Assembly (NCBI RefSeq): GCF_035989285.1
Contig: NZ_CP108513.1
Location: 3,224,001 to 3,288,000, forward strand
Direction: 5' to 3'
Source of the DNA: Streptomyces sp. NBC_01235
GTDB taxonomy: Bacteria > Actinomycetota > Actinomycetes > Streptomycetales > Streptomycetaceae
DNA length: 64,000 nt
Shown: positions 27,852 to 36,214 of the stretch, in pieces
Numbering within the stretch: position 1 is the first letter of the stretch
Layout: each line of letters opens with the position of its first letter
Translations under genes and position numbers: made by a program
Notes under the pieces: generated by a model
Databases searched by the model: none
Seen by the model: the letters and a program-made list of their open reading frames with translations, nothing else
Told to the model about the DNA's origin: nothing

Positions 27852-28757
27852 ATGACCACCGACACCACCACCAAGACCGCCCCCGTCGGCGAAACGGTGC
27901 TCGACGCCCGCGGCGTCACCATGCGCTTCGGCGGCCTCACCGCCGTCCGCGACGTCAACCTCACCGTCAACAGCGGCGAGATCGTCGGCCTCATCGGCCC
28001 CAACGGCGCAGGCAAAACCACCTTCTTCAACTGCCTCACCGGCCTCTACATCCCCACCGAAGGCGAAGTCCGCTTCAAGGGCAACGTCCTGCCCCCCAAG
28101 TCCTTCAAGGTCACCGCGGCCGGCATCGCCCGCACCTTCCAGAACATCCGCCTCTTCGCCAACATGACGGTCCTCGAGAACGTACTGGTGGGCCGTCACA
28201 CCCGGACGAAGGAAGGCTTCTGGTCCGCCGTCCTGCGCCTCCCCGCCTTCCACAAGGCCGAAGCAGCCTCCCGCGAACGCGCCATGGAACTCCTCGAGTT
28301 CGTCGGCCTCGACGCGAAGGCCGACCACCTCGCCCGGAACCTCCCCTACGGCGAACAGCGCAAGCTGGAGATCGCACGCGCACTGGCCAGCGAGCCGGGC
28401 CTCCTCCTGCTCGACGAGCCCACCGCCGGCATGAACCCCCAGGAGACCCGCGCGACGGAGGAGCTCGTCTTCGCCATCCGCGACAAGGGCATCGCCGTCC
28501 TCGTCATCGAGCACGACATGCGCTTCATCTTCAACCTCTGCGACCGCGTCGCCGTACTCGTCCAGGGCGAGAAGCTCGTGGAGGGCGACAGCGCCACCGT
28601 CCAGGGTGATGAGCGGGTCGTCGCCGCCTACCTCGGCGAACCCTTCGAAAACGCCCCCGGCGACGAAGAGATCGCCGAAGTCGAGGCCGCCGAAGCGAAC
28701 GCCGAGAGCGCCGACACCCCGACGGACGCCGCGCCCGGCAAGGAGAACGACCGATGA
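27852..28757 (+). CDS. livG: Branched-chain amino acid ABC ATPase LivG
   Basis: A 301-residue ATP-binding subunit. Walker A is GPNGAGKTT, the signature helix region reads NLPYGEQRKLEIARAL (LivG proteins have LxYGxQ instead of LSGGQ), and Walker B is LLLLDEPTAGMN. The C-terminal ~40 residues are acidic and Ala/Glu-rich, beyond the usual LivG end. It powers import together with LivF. ATG 27852 lies five bases after the livM stop, and its own stop overlaps livF (ATGA). Confidence 0.95.
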   Translation: MTTDTTTKTAPVGETVLDARGVTMRFGGLTAVRDVNLTVNSGEIVGLIGPNGAGKTTFFNCLTGLYIPTEGEVRFKGNVLPPKSFKVTAAGIARTFQNIRLFANMTVLENVLVGRHTRTKEGFWSAVLRLPAFHKAEAASRERAMELLEFVGLDAKADHLARNLPYGEQRKLEIARALASEPGLLLLDEPTAGMNPQETRATEELVFAIRDKGIAVLVIEHDMRFIFNLCDRVAVLVQGEKLVEGDSATVQGDERVVAAYLGEPFENAPGDEEIAEVEAAEANAESADTPTDAAPGKENDR

Positions 28758-29470
28758 CCGCACTGCTCGAAGTCGAAGACCTCCGAGTCGCCTACGGCAA
28801 GATCGAAGCCGTCAAGGGCATCTCGTTCAAGGTCGAGGCCGGCGAGGTCGTCACCCTCATCGGCACCAACGGCGCCGGCAAGACGACGACTCTGCGCACC
28901 CTGTCCGGCCTGCTGAAGCCGGTAGGCGGCCAGATCAAGTTCAACGGCAAGTCGCTGAAGAAGATCCCCGCCCACAACATCGTCTCCCTGGGGCTCGCCC
29001 ACTCCCCCGAGGGGCGGCACATCTTCCCCCGCATGACGATCGAGGACAACCTCCGCCTCGGCGCCTTCCTCCGCAGCGACAAGGCAGGCATCGAAAAGGA
29101 CATCCAGCGCGCCTACGACCTCTTCCCCATCCTGGGAGAGCGCCGCAAGCAGGCCGCGGGCACCCTGTCCGGCGGCGAGCAGCAGATGCTGGCCATGGGC
29201 CGCGCGCTCATGTCCCAGCCGAAACTGCTCATGCTGGACGAGCCCTCCATGGGCCTGTCCCCCATCATGATGCAGAAGATCATGGCCACCATCGCCGAGC
29301 TCAAGTCCCAGGGCATGACGATCCTGCTCATCGAGCAGAACGCCCAGGCAGCCCTGTCGCTCGCCGACCACGGCCACGTCATGGAGATCGGCAAGATCGT
29401 GCTCTCCGGCACCGGCCAGGACCTCTTGCACGACGAGTCCGTCCGCAAGGCGTACCTCGGCGAGGACTGA
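28754..29470 (+). CDS. livF: Branched-chain amino acid ABC ATPase LivF
   Basis: A 238-residue second ATPase of the transporter. Walker A is GTNGAGKTT, the ABC signature LSGGEQQMLAMGRAL, Walker B LLMLDEPSMGLSP, and the switch His lies in LLIEQNAQ. It starts at the ATG that overlaps the livG stop by four bases and is the last gene of the operon. A strong hairpin terminator follows within 25 bp. Confidence 0.95.
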   Translation: MTALLEVEDLRVAYGKIEAVKGISFKVEAGEVVTLIGTNGAGKTTTLRTLSGLLKPVGGQIKFNGKSLKKIPAHNIVSLGLAHSPEGRHIFPRMTIEDNLRLGAFLRSDKAGIEKDIQRAYDLFPILGERRKQAAGTLSGGEQQMLAMGRALMSQPKLLMLDEPSMGLSPIMMQKIMATIAELKSQGMTILLIEQNAQAALSLADHGHVMEIGKIVLSGTGQDLLHDESVRKAYLGED

Positions 29471-29493
29471 GTTTCTACGGTCCTCCCACGGCA

Positions 29494-29530
29494 ACGAGGC
29501 CCGCGCCCCTTCTCCGGGCGCGGGCCTCGT
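29494..29530. terminator. Bidirectional terminator between livF and pdtaR
   Basis: A perfect 15-bp GC stem with a seven-base loop between the convergent 3' ends of livF and pdtaR. It can serve both strands. Confidence 0.85.
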
Positions 29531-29553
29531 CGTGTGCGTAGCGGTTGTCCGGG

Positions 29554-30210
29554 TTACCCCTTGGACGACTTCTTCTCATCGGCGTCCTGAATGACCGCCT
29601 CCGCGACCTGCTGCATCGACATACGGCGGTCCATCGACGTCTTCTGGATCCACCGGAACGCGGCCGGCTCCGTCAGCCCGTACTCCGTCTGAAGAATCGA
29701 CTTCGCCCGGTCGACCAGCTTGCGCGTCTCCAGCCGCAGCGTGAGGTCCGCGATCTCGTTCTCCAGCTCGCGCAGCTCCGTGAAGCGGGACACGGCCATC
29801 TCGATCGCCGGGACGACGTCGCTCTTGCTGAACGGCTTCACCAGGTAGGCCATCGCACCGGCGTCACGGGCACGCTCGACGAGGTCGCGCTGCGAGAAGG
29901 CGGTCAGCATGAGGACGGGCGCGATGCGCTCCTCGGCGATCTTCTCGGCCGCCGAGATGCCGTCCAGCTTGGGCATCTTCACGTCGAGGATGACGAGGTC
30001 CGGCTTGTGCTCGCGGGCGAGCTCGATGGCCTGCTCACCGTCACCGGCCTCGCCGACGACGCTGTAGCCCTCTTCTTCGAGCATCTCTTTGAGGTCGAGC
30101 CGGATCAGGGCCTCGTCCTCGGCGATGACGACACGGGTCGTCAGCGGAGGCACGTGCGACTTGTCGTCGTCGGGCGCGTCTACGGGCTGGGGCGACTCGG
30201 GGGCGGTCAC
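29554..30210 (-). CDS. pdtaR: ANTAR-domain response regulator PdtaR
   Basis: A 218-residue two-component response regulator. The receiver domain (~25-140) has RVVIAEDEALIRLDLKEML, the phospho-acceptor Asp in DLVILDVKMPKLDG, and the Lys of YLVKPFSKSD. A linking coiled coil (ELRELENEIADLTLRLETRK) leads into a C-terminal ANTAR domain (RAKSILQTEYGLTEPAAFRWIQKTS), which binds RNA and acts in transcription antitermination. The M. tuberculosis ortholog PdtaR (Rv1626) pairs with the kinase PdtaS, which is not in this window. GTG 30210 is the start. Location close to polA and rpsA matches the actinobacterial order. Confidence 0.93.
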   Translation of the reverse strand: MTAPESPQPVDAPDDDKSHVPPLTTRVVIAEDEALIRLDLKEMLEEEGYSVVGEAGDGEQAIELAREHKPDLVILDVKMPKLDGISAAEKIAEERIAPVLMLTAFSQRDLVERARDAGAMAYLVKPFSKSDVVPAIEMAVSRFTELRELENEIADLTLRLETRKLVDRAKSILQTEYGLTEPAAFRWIQKTSMDRRMSMQQVAEAVIQDADEKKSSKG

Positions 30211-30311
30211 GGGGGCTCCTTGTTGCGGGCCGGGCAGGTACTGCTGCTAATGCAGCCTACCTAGAGGCGGGCAAGTACGGTGACCCGGTATGCTTCCGAT
30301 CAGCCAGTCCT

Positions 30312-30397
30312 GCCGGGTTGATGGAAGGGCAGACATGATCGCCTCAAAAGCGATTGCCTGAAAGGGCGTGCGGGTTCGAATCCCGCACCCGGCACCA
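30312..30397 (+). tRNA. tRNA-Leu (anticodon CAA)
   Basis: The acceptor arm GCCGGGT (30312-30318) pairs with ACCCGGC (30387-30393), followed by A and an encoded CCA. The T-arm GCGGGTTCGAATCCCGC is perfect. The anticodon stem ATCGC/GCGAT encloses the loop CTCAAAA with anticodon CAA at 30345-30347, reading UUG. A long variable arm marks it as a class II tRNA. It is not bldA, which reads UUA. TATGCT about 20 bases upstream may be its -10 element. Confidence 0.95.
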
Positions 30398-30406
30398 CTG
30401 TTCAGG

Positions 30407-30443
30407 AAGCGGAGGCTCACGTTCGCGTGATCTTCCGCTTTTT
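30407..30443 (+). terminator. tRNA-Leu intrinsic terminator
   Basis: A 14-bp stem with one mismatch, a TTCG tetraloop (30422-30425) and a run of five T (30439-30443). It is a textbook factor-independent terminator, unusually T-rich for this genome. Confidence 0.85.
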
Positions 30444-30481
30444 GCTGCGTACAGCGACGATCAGTAACGCAAAGTGGCCAC

Positions 30482-31255
30482 ATGTACGACATGGGCACAC
30501 GCAAGCGAGCACTGGCGCTTGTAACGCAAGGGCACAGCCTTAACTCCGTGAGCAAGCAACTCGGAGTCTCCCGGTTCGCGATCCGCTCCTGGCAAGTACG
30601 CATCGAGCCGCTTCGCCGCACCGGCCGCCCGTGCCCGCGTTGTCAGACGATCCCCGAGTTACCTGAGGCACCTGCGGCCTACGCCTACTTGCTCGGCCTC
30701 TATCTCGGCGATGGCTGCATCAGCCTCCATCGGCGCGAGGTCTACTTCATGCGCATCGTCCTGGACAATGCCTGGCCCGGCGTGATTGACGAGTGCGAAG
30801 CCGCCATGCGCTCCGTGCGCCCCGACAACAGCGTGTGCCGTGTCAAGAAACAGGGCTGCGTCGCCGTCACAGGGTCCAGCAAACACTGGCCCTGCCTCTT
30901 CCCCCAGCACGGCCCCGGCAAGAAGCACGAGCGCCGGATCATCCTCGAATCCTGGCAACAAGGCATCGTCGACGCACACCCCTGGGAGTTCATCCGCGGC
31001 CTCATCCACTCCGACGGATGCCGCATCAACAACTGGACCGAGAAGACCATCGGCGGTCAACGCAAGCGCTACGAATACCCGCGTTACTTCTTCACCAACG
31101 TCTCCGACGACATCCGCCTGCTCTACACCAACACCCTTGACAAGCTGGGCATCGAGTGGACGCAGTCCGCCCGCAACGGAAAGGCGTTCAACATCTCCGT
31201 CGCCAAGAAAGCCTCCGTAGCCCTCATGGACACCCACGTAGGCCCCAAGCACTGA
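30482..31255 (+). CDS. HTH plus LAGLIDADG-type protein (homing-endonuclease-like)
   Basis: A 257-residue protein. The N-terminal ~45 residues form a helix-turn-helix (RALALVTQGHSLNSVSKQLG followed by VSRFAIRSWQ), then a Cys pair (RPCPRCQ). Two LAGLIDADG-like helices follow: YLLGLYLGDGCI (about residues 67-78) and FIRGLIHSDGCR (about 170-181), each ending in the Gly-Asp/Ser-Asp-Gly with the metal-binding acid. Spacing of ~100 residues fits a single-chain two-motif enzyme. No intron or intein is seen around it. It sits 85 bp after tRNA-Leu on the same strand. It could be an active or former homing endonuclease, or a domesticated DNA-binding regulator. Codon use is less GC-biased than its neighbours. 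Confidence 0.75.
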   Translation: MYDMGTRKRALALVTQGHSLNSVSKQLGVSRFAIRSWQVRIEPLRRTGRPCPRCQTIPELPEAPAAYAYLLGLYLGDGCISLHRREVYFMRIVLDNAWPGVIDECEAAMRSVRPDNSVCRVKKQGCVAVTGSSKHWPCLFPQHGPGKKHERRIILESWQQGIVDAHPWEFIRGLIHSDGCRINNWTEKTIGGQRKRYEYPRYFFTNVSDDIRLLYTNTLDKLGIEWTQSARNGKAFNISVAKKASVALMDTHVGPKH

Positions 31256-31261
31256 CCACCC

Positions 31262-32698
31262 CTACTTGGGGCTGTCGTCCTCCCCGATGCGGTGTACGCG
31301 GACCAGGTTCGTCGAGCCCGACACCCCCGGAGGCGAACCGGCCGTGATGACGACCACGTCGCCCTTCTGGCAGCGCCCGTGCTTCAGCAGCAGCTCGTCC
31401 ACCTGGTCGACCATCGCGTCGGTCGAGTCCGCCTGCGGGCCGAGGAACGTCTCCACGCCCCACGTCAGGTTGAGCTGCGAGCGCGTCGCCGGTACCGGGG
31501 TGTAGGCCAGGAGCGGGATCGGGGAGCGGTAGCGCGACAGGCGGCGTACCGTGTCGCCGCTCTGGGTGAAGGCGACCAGGAATTTCGCGCCGAGGAAGTC
31601 GCCGATCTCGGCGGCTGCCCGTGCGACGGCGCCGGCCTGGGTGCGTGGCTTGTTGCTCTCCGTCAGTGGGGGGAGGCCCTTCGCCAGGATGTCTTCCTCG
31701 GCCGCTTCGACGATCTTCGCCATTGTGCGGACGGTCTGTACGGCGTACTTGCCGACGCTCGTCTCGCCGGAGAGCATCACGGCGTCGGTGCCGTCGATGA
31801 CCGCGTTGGCGACGTCGCTCGCCTCGGCGCGCGTCGGGCGGGAGTTCTCGATCATCGAGTCGAGCATCTGGGTGGCGACGATCACCGGCTTGGCGTTGCG
31901 CTTGGCCAGTTTGATGGCGCGTTTCTGGACGATCGGGACCTGTTCGAGCGGCATTTCGACGCCGAGGTCGCCGCGCGCGACCATGATGCCGTCGAAGGCG
32001 GCGACGATGCCGTCGATGTTCTCGACCGCCTGGGGTTTCTCCACCTTGGCGATGACGGGCAGTCGGCGGCCTTCTTCGTCCATGATGCGGTGGACGTCCT
32101 CGATGTCCTTGCCGCTGCGTACGAAGGAGAGGGCGATGACGTCGAAGCCGGTGCGGAGCGCCCAGCGGAGGTCTGCCTCGTCCTTGTCCGAGAGGGCGGG
32201 GACGGAGACGGCGACGCCTGGGAGGTTCAGGCCCTTGTGGTCGGAGATGACGCCGCCTTCGACGACGCGTGTGTGGACGCGGGGGCCGTCCACTGCCGTC
32301 ACCTCCAGACAGACCTTGCCGTCGTCGACGAGGATGCGTTCACCGGGCGTGACGTCGTCCGCGAGGCCGGCGTGGGTCGTGCCGCACTGCTGGCGGTCGC
32401 CCTCTACGCCTTCTTCCACGGTGATGGTGAAGGTGTCGTCGCGTTCAAGGAGTACGGGGCCTTCCGCGAAGTGGCCGAGGCGGATCTTCGGGCCCTGAAG
32501 GTCGGCGAGGGTGCCGACGCTGTGGCCGGTCTCGTCGGAGGCCTTGCGTACGCGGTGGTAGCGCTCCTCGTGTTCGGCGTGGGTGCCGTGGCTGAGGTTG
32601 AAGCGGGCGACGTCCATTCCGGCGTCGACCAGGGCTTTGAGCTGGTCGTACGAGTCGGTGGCGGGGCCCAGAGTGCAGACGATTTTTGCTCGGCGCAT
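31262..32698 (-). CDS. pyk: Pyruvate kinase
   Basis: A 478-residue glycolytic enzyme converting phosphoenolpyruvate and ADP to pyruvate and ATP. Signatures: MRRAKIVCTLGPATDS, RFNLSHGTHAEHEERY, ADLQGPKIRLG, the metal and catalytic-Lys block VIAKVEKPQAVENIDGI, GIMVARGDLGVE, and TQMLDSMIENSRPTRAEASDVANA. The C-terminal domain ends with the family's VITAGSPPGVSGSTNLVRVH. Length matches bacterial type. The 3' end is only 6 bp from the convergent LAGLIDADG gene. Confidence 0.97.
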   Translation of the reverse strand: MRRAKIVCTLGPATDSYDQLKALVDAGMDVARFNLSHGTHAEHEERYHRVRKASDETGHSVGTLADLQGPKIRLGHFAEGPVLLERDDTFTITVEEGVEGDRQQCGTTHAGLADDVTPGERILVDDGKVCLEVTAVDGPRVHTRVVEGGVISDHKGLNLPGVAVSVPALSDKDEADLRWALRTGFDVIALSFVRSGKDIEDVHRIMDEEGRRLPVIAKVEKPQAVENIDGIVAAFDGIMVARGDLGVEMPLEQVPIVQKRAIKLAKRNAKPVIVATQMLDSMIENSRPTRAEASDVANAVIDGTDAVMLSGETSVGKYAVQTVRTMAKIVEAAEEDILAKGLPPLTESNKPRTQAGAVARAAAEIGDFLGAKFLVAFTQSGDTVRRLSRYRSPIPLLAYTPVPATRSQLNLTWGVETFLGPQADSTDAMVDQVDELLLKHGRCQKGDVVVITAGSPPGVSGSTNLVRVHRIGEDDSPK

Positions 32699-32751
32699 GT
32701 TTCGAGTTTATGTCTTACCGGTGGGTAGGTAGTTGGTCGCACATGGCTGCT

Positions 32752-32778
32752 CAACAACCTTTGCGTGAAGGGTTGTTG
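32752..32778. promoter_or_regulatory. Inverted repeat upstream of pyk
   Basis: CAACAACCTT (32752-32761) and AAGGGTTGTTG (32768-32778) form an eight- to ten-bp inverted repeat in an AT-rich 147-bp gap. It could be an operator for pyk or a weak terminator of the upstream SIMPL gene. I cannot decide between them. Confidence 0.4.
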
Positions 32779-32845
32779 ACAACTAATAAATTGTGCACGC
32801 CTCCGCTCCGATGAGCATTTTCTCGAATGGGTGAATGCATGGAAT

Positions 32846-33547
32846 TCACAGGGTGGGCGGGTTCATCGTGAACTGTGCGCTCACTTCGGCGCGGATCTGC
32901 ATGCGCTGGGGTTCCAGGTCGAGGGGGTCGGGTGCGGGTTCTCCTTTCGCCATGACGGCCGATCGGGTCATGCGTCCGCCGTAGGCGGCTTGGGGGCGTA
33001 GGCCGGAGGCTCCTGTGCCGGTGTCGGCCAGTTCGATCAGTGCGGCGACCGTGGTGCCCAGGGCCTGCGCGTACTCCTTCGCCCGCTGCACGGCGTCCTG
33101 TACGGCCTGTTGTCGGGCCTGGCGGTACGCCGGTGAGTCGGTGCGCAGGGCCCATGAGGGGCCGTCGACGCCGGTGAGGTCGAGGTCGGCGAGGCGGGTG
33201 GTGAGTTCGCCGAGGGCGGTGAAGTCGGTGAGTTCGGCGGTGAGGTGGACGGTGCCGTGGTAGGTGCGGACGCGTTCGCCGCGGCCGCGTTGGCCGAGTT
33301 CGGGGGTGAGGGACACCGCGCCGGTCGACAGGTTCTCGACGGCGTCGCCGTACGACTTCAGGAGTTCGAGGACCGTCGCGTTGCGGTGGGTGAGGTCGTC
33401 GAGGGTGGTGCGGCGGTCTTTGCCGCGGGCGGTGACGGTGACGCCGATGCGGGCGATCTCGGGGTCGACTTCGAGTTCGGCCTCGCCGCGGACTGTGAGG
33501 AGGGGGGTGTCGGGGGTGCCGTATGGGGGATTCTGCGGGGAGGTCAT
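32846..33547 (-). CDS. SIMPL-domain (DUF541) protein
   Basis: A 233-residue SIMPL/DUF541 protein. Family marks include LLTVRGEAELEVDPEIARIGVTV near the start, RTYHGTVHLTAEL in the centre and the Arg/Ala-rich helix ARQQAVQDAVQRAKEYAQALG. No signal peptide, unlike Gram-negative homologs such as YggE. I chose ATG 33547 because homology starts right after it; the frame runs on to 33643 without support. Role unknown; family members are linked to stress resistance. Confidence 0.88.
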   Translation of the reverse strand: MTSPQNPPYGTPDTPLLTVRGEAELEVDPEIARIGVTVTARGKDRRTTLDDLTHRNATVLELLKSYGDAVENLSTGAVSLTPELGQRGRGERVRTYHGTVHLTAELTDFTALGELTTRLADLDLTGVDGPSWALRTDSPAYRQARQQAVQDAVQRAKEYAQALGTTVAALIELADTGTGASGLRPQAAYGGRMTRSAVMAKGEPAPDPLDLEPQRMQIRAEVSAQFTMNPPTL

Positions 33548-33696
33548 ACGTCCCAGCTTGTCATGGCTTTCCCTGTTCAGGGGCCTGAGTTGACCGTTCT
33601 GGTCATCAGATCGCAACCTCCTGGACCTGTTGCCGTCGGTCATGGACGGGTCAGAATCTACGCGCGTCGTTGACCATTCCCCGAGGAGTACGAGAC

Positions 33697-35502
33697 ATGC
33701 CGTTGAATCGCCGGAAGTTCCTGAAGAAGTCCGCCGTGACCGGGGCGGGGGTGGCGATCGCGGGCGCGGCTGCGGCTCCGTCGGCGCAGGCCGCGGAGGC
33801 GGGGAAGCCGGTCGGGCAGCCGAGGCGGTATGCGCTGACGGTGATGGGGACGACGGACCTGCACGGTCATGTCTTCAACTGGGACTACTTCAAGGACGCG
33901 GAGTACAAGGACGCCGCGGGCAACGCGCAGGGGCTGGCGCGTATCTCGACGCTGGTGAACCGGATCCGTGAGGAGAAGGGGCGCGAGAACACGCTGCTGC
34001 TGGATGCGGGCGACACGATTCAGGGCACGCCGCTGACGTACTACTACGCGAAGGTGGATCCGATCACCGCCAAGGGTGGTCCGGTGCATCCGATGGCGCA
34101 GGCGATGAACGCGATCGGGTATGACGCGGCGGCGCTGGGCAACCACGAGTTCAACTACGGCATCGAGACGCTGCGGAAGTTCGAGTCGCAGTTGCGTTTC
34201 CCTCTGTTGGGGGCGAACGCGGTGGACGCGAAGACGTTGAGGCCGGCCTTTCCTCCCTATGTCATCAAGACGTTCTGTGTGAAGGGTGCGCCGCCGGTCA
34301 AGGTGGCGGTTCTGGGGTTGACGAACCCGGGTATCGCGATCTGGGACAAGGCGTATGTGCAGGGCAAGCTGGCGTTTCCGGGTCTGGAGGAGCAGGCGGC
34401 GAAGTGGGTGCCGAAGCTGAAGTCGCTGGGTGCGGATGTCGTGATCGTGTCGGCGCACTCCGGCTCGTCCGGCACCTCGTCGTACGGTGACCAGTTGCCG
34501 TATGTGGAGAACTCGGCGGCGTTGGTGGCGCAGCAGGTGCCGGACATCGACGCGATTCTGGTGGGGCACGCGCATGTGGAGATTCCCGAGCTGAGGGTCA
34601 CGAACGCGAAGACGGGTAAGGCGGTCGTGTTGTCGGAGCCGCTGGCCTATGCGGAGCGGCTGTCGGTGTTCGACGTGGAGCTGGTGTTCCAGAAGGGGAA
34701 GTGGGTCGTCGAGTCCGTTTCGTCGAAGGTGTTGAACTCCAACTCGGTGGCGGACGATCCGAAGATCACGAAGCTGTTGGGTGATGAGCACGCGAAGGTC
34801 GTGGAGTATGTCAACCAGGTGGTCGGTACGGCGACGGAGACGTTGACGACGGTCGAGGCGCGGTACAAGGACGCTCCGATCATCGACCTGATCACCAAGG
34901 TGCAGGAGGACGTGGTCAAGGCGGCGCTGGCGGGTTCGTCGTATGCGTCGTTGCCGGTGATCGCGCAGGCTTCGCCGTTCTCGCGGACGTCGGAGATTCC
35001 GGCCGGGGAGGTGACGATCCGTGATCTGTCGAGCCTGTACGTGTATGACAACACGTTGGTGGCGAAGTTGCTGACGGGGGCGCAGATCCGGGCGTATCTG
35101 GAGTACTCGGCGCAGTATTTCGTGCAGACGGCGGCGGATGTGGTGGTCGACACGGAGAAGCTGACTAACGCGAACAATCGGCCGGACTACAACTACGACT
35201 ATGTGTCGGGTCTGGCGTATGAGATCGATATCGCGCAGGCGGTGGGTTCGCGGATCAAGAACCTGACGTACAACGGTGTGGCGTTGGACGATGCGCAGCA
35301 GTTCGTTTTGGCGGTGAACAACTATCGGGCCAATGGTGGTGGGGCGTTCCCGCATGTGGCGTCGGCGCAGGAGTTGTGGTCGGAGTCGACGGAGATCCGT
35401 ACGCGGATTTCGGAGTGGGTGACGGCGAAGGGTGTGCTGGACCCGAAGGACTTCGCGTCGGTGGACTGGAGGCTGACGCGGGACGGTGCTCCCGTTTTCT
35501 GA
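33697..35502 (+). CDS. Tat-exported 5'-nucleotidase / metallophosphatase
   Basis: A 601-residue UshA-type enzyme. The N-terminus has a twin-arginine signal (NRRKFLKKSAVTGAGVAIAG with an AQA cleavage site near residue 32). The metallophosphatase domain shows all metal motifs: TTDLHGHV, LLDAGDTIQGTP, GNHEFNYG, VSAHSG and VGHAHVEI. The C-terminal 5'-nucleotidase domain (~370-590) includes ITKVQEDVVK and YDYVSGLAYEIDIAQ and binds the substrate. It should release phosphate from extracellular nucleotides or cyclic nucleotides. ATG 33697 follows GAGGAG. Confidence 0.93.
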   Translation: MPLNRRKFLKKSAVTGAGVAIAGAAAAPSAQAAEAGKPVGQPRRYALTVMGTTDLHGHVFNWDYFKDAEYKDAAGNAQGLARISTLVNRIREEKGRENTLLLDAGDTIQGTPLTYYYAKVDPITAKGGPVHPMAQAMNAIGYDAAALGNHEFNYGIETLRKFESQLRFPLLGANAVDAKTLRPAFPPYVIKTFCVKGAPPVKVAVLGLTNPGIAIWDKAYVQGKLAFPGLEEQAAKWVPKLKSLGADVVIVSAHSGSSGTSSYGDQLPYVENSAALVAQQVPDIDAILVGHAHVEIPELRVTNAKTGKAVVLSEPLAYAERLSVFDVELVFQKGKWVVESVSSKVLNSNSVADDPKITKLLGDEHAKVVEYVNQVVGTATETLTTVEARYKDAPIIDLITKVQEDVVKAALAGSSYASLPVIAQASPFSRTSEIPAGEVTIRDLSSLYVYDNTLVAKLLTGAQIRAYLEYSAQYFVQTAADVVVDTEKLTNANNRPDYNYDYVSGLAYEIDIAQAVGSRIKNLTYNGVALDDAQQFVLAVNNYRANGGGAFPHVASAQELWSESTEIRTRISEWVTAKGVLDPKDFASVDWRLTRDGAPVF

Positions 35503-35514
35503 GGGGGCGGTTCT

Positions 35515-36191
35515 GGAGGTTCAGCAGGGTGACGTCCGCGGCGTCGGCGAGGGCTTTGGCGCCGGCGTCGTTGGCGTGGAGGCCGTCGCCTGCGTTGAAG
35601 TCGTCGTGGATCCGGTCGGGTTGGTCCGGGTCCGCGACGGTGGCGGCGACGGCGATGCGGGTGCCGGCGGGGGGGGGCGAGGACGTCGACGCCGGTGAGG
35701 AGGTGGCCGGTGCCGAACTCCTCGGCGTCGGTCGGGGTGGGGGCGGAGAGCTGGTTGCCGGGGGCTGCGTGGCCGGTGTCGTAGGGGACGGCGGAGAAGG
35801 TGGTCGGGCCGGTGTCTCCGGGGAGGCAGAGGCTGACGCTGAGTTCTTCCCCTGCGTGTACGGGCAGTGCGAGGGGGTCGCTGGTGGCTTCGTGTCCGGC
35901 GGGGATGGTGAGGGTGGGGGCGCCCGTGAAGCGCAGGGGTGTGTCGCTTGCGGGGTCGATGTCGCTGCCTTTGGTGCGCAGGGCGATGTGGGCGCCGCCG
36001 ATCTCCAGGGGATCTTTGCCGTAGCGGTTGCTGAGCCGTATGCGTAGGGCTTCGCCTCCGCCGGCCAGGCGGAGGGTCTGGTCGGTGAAGCCGTGGGACT
36101 CCCAGAGGGCGAAGTCCTCGTGGGGGCTGATGACGGCGGAGCGGTGGGCGGCGATCCATGTGGTGGTCATGCCGGGCGACGACGTGATCAT
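35515..36191 (-). pseudogene. SGNH/GDSL hydrolase remnant with internal deletion
   Basis: From ATG 36191 (or 36170) the minus strand encodes the N-terminal beta-domain of a Streptomyces SGNH hydrolase: TDQTLRLAGGGEALRIRLSN, GGAHIALRTKGSDIDPASD and LTGVDVLAPP. The frame then meets nine consecutive C (G9 on the plus strand, near 35670). With one C removed it continues AGTRIAVAATVADPDQPDRI then DDFNAGDGLHANDAGAKALA, which is the end of the hydrolase with the catalytic Asp/His block. The central ~200 residues with the GDS serine, Gly and Asn blocks are absent, and no proper stop precedes the convergent nucleotidase gene. It cannot be an active esterase. Confidence 0.75.
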
Positions 36192-36214
36192 CGCCCGGTT
36201 TCTTCCGTCTGTCT

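Noticed and set aside
30312..30397. bldA (tRNA-Leu UUA)
   Set aside because: The anticodon read from the loop is CAA, which decodes UUG, so it is not the developmental bldA tRNA.
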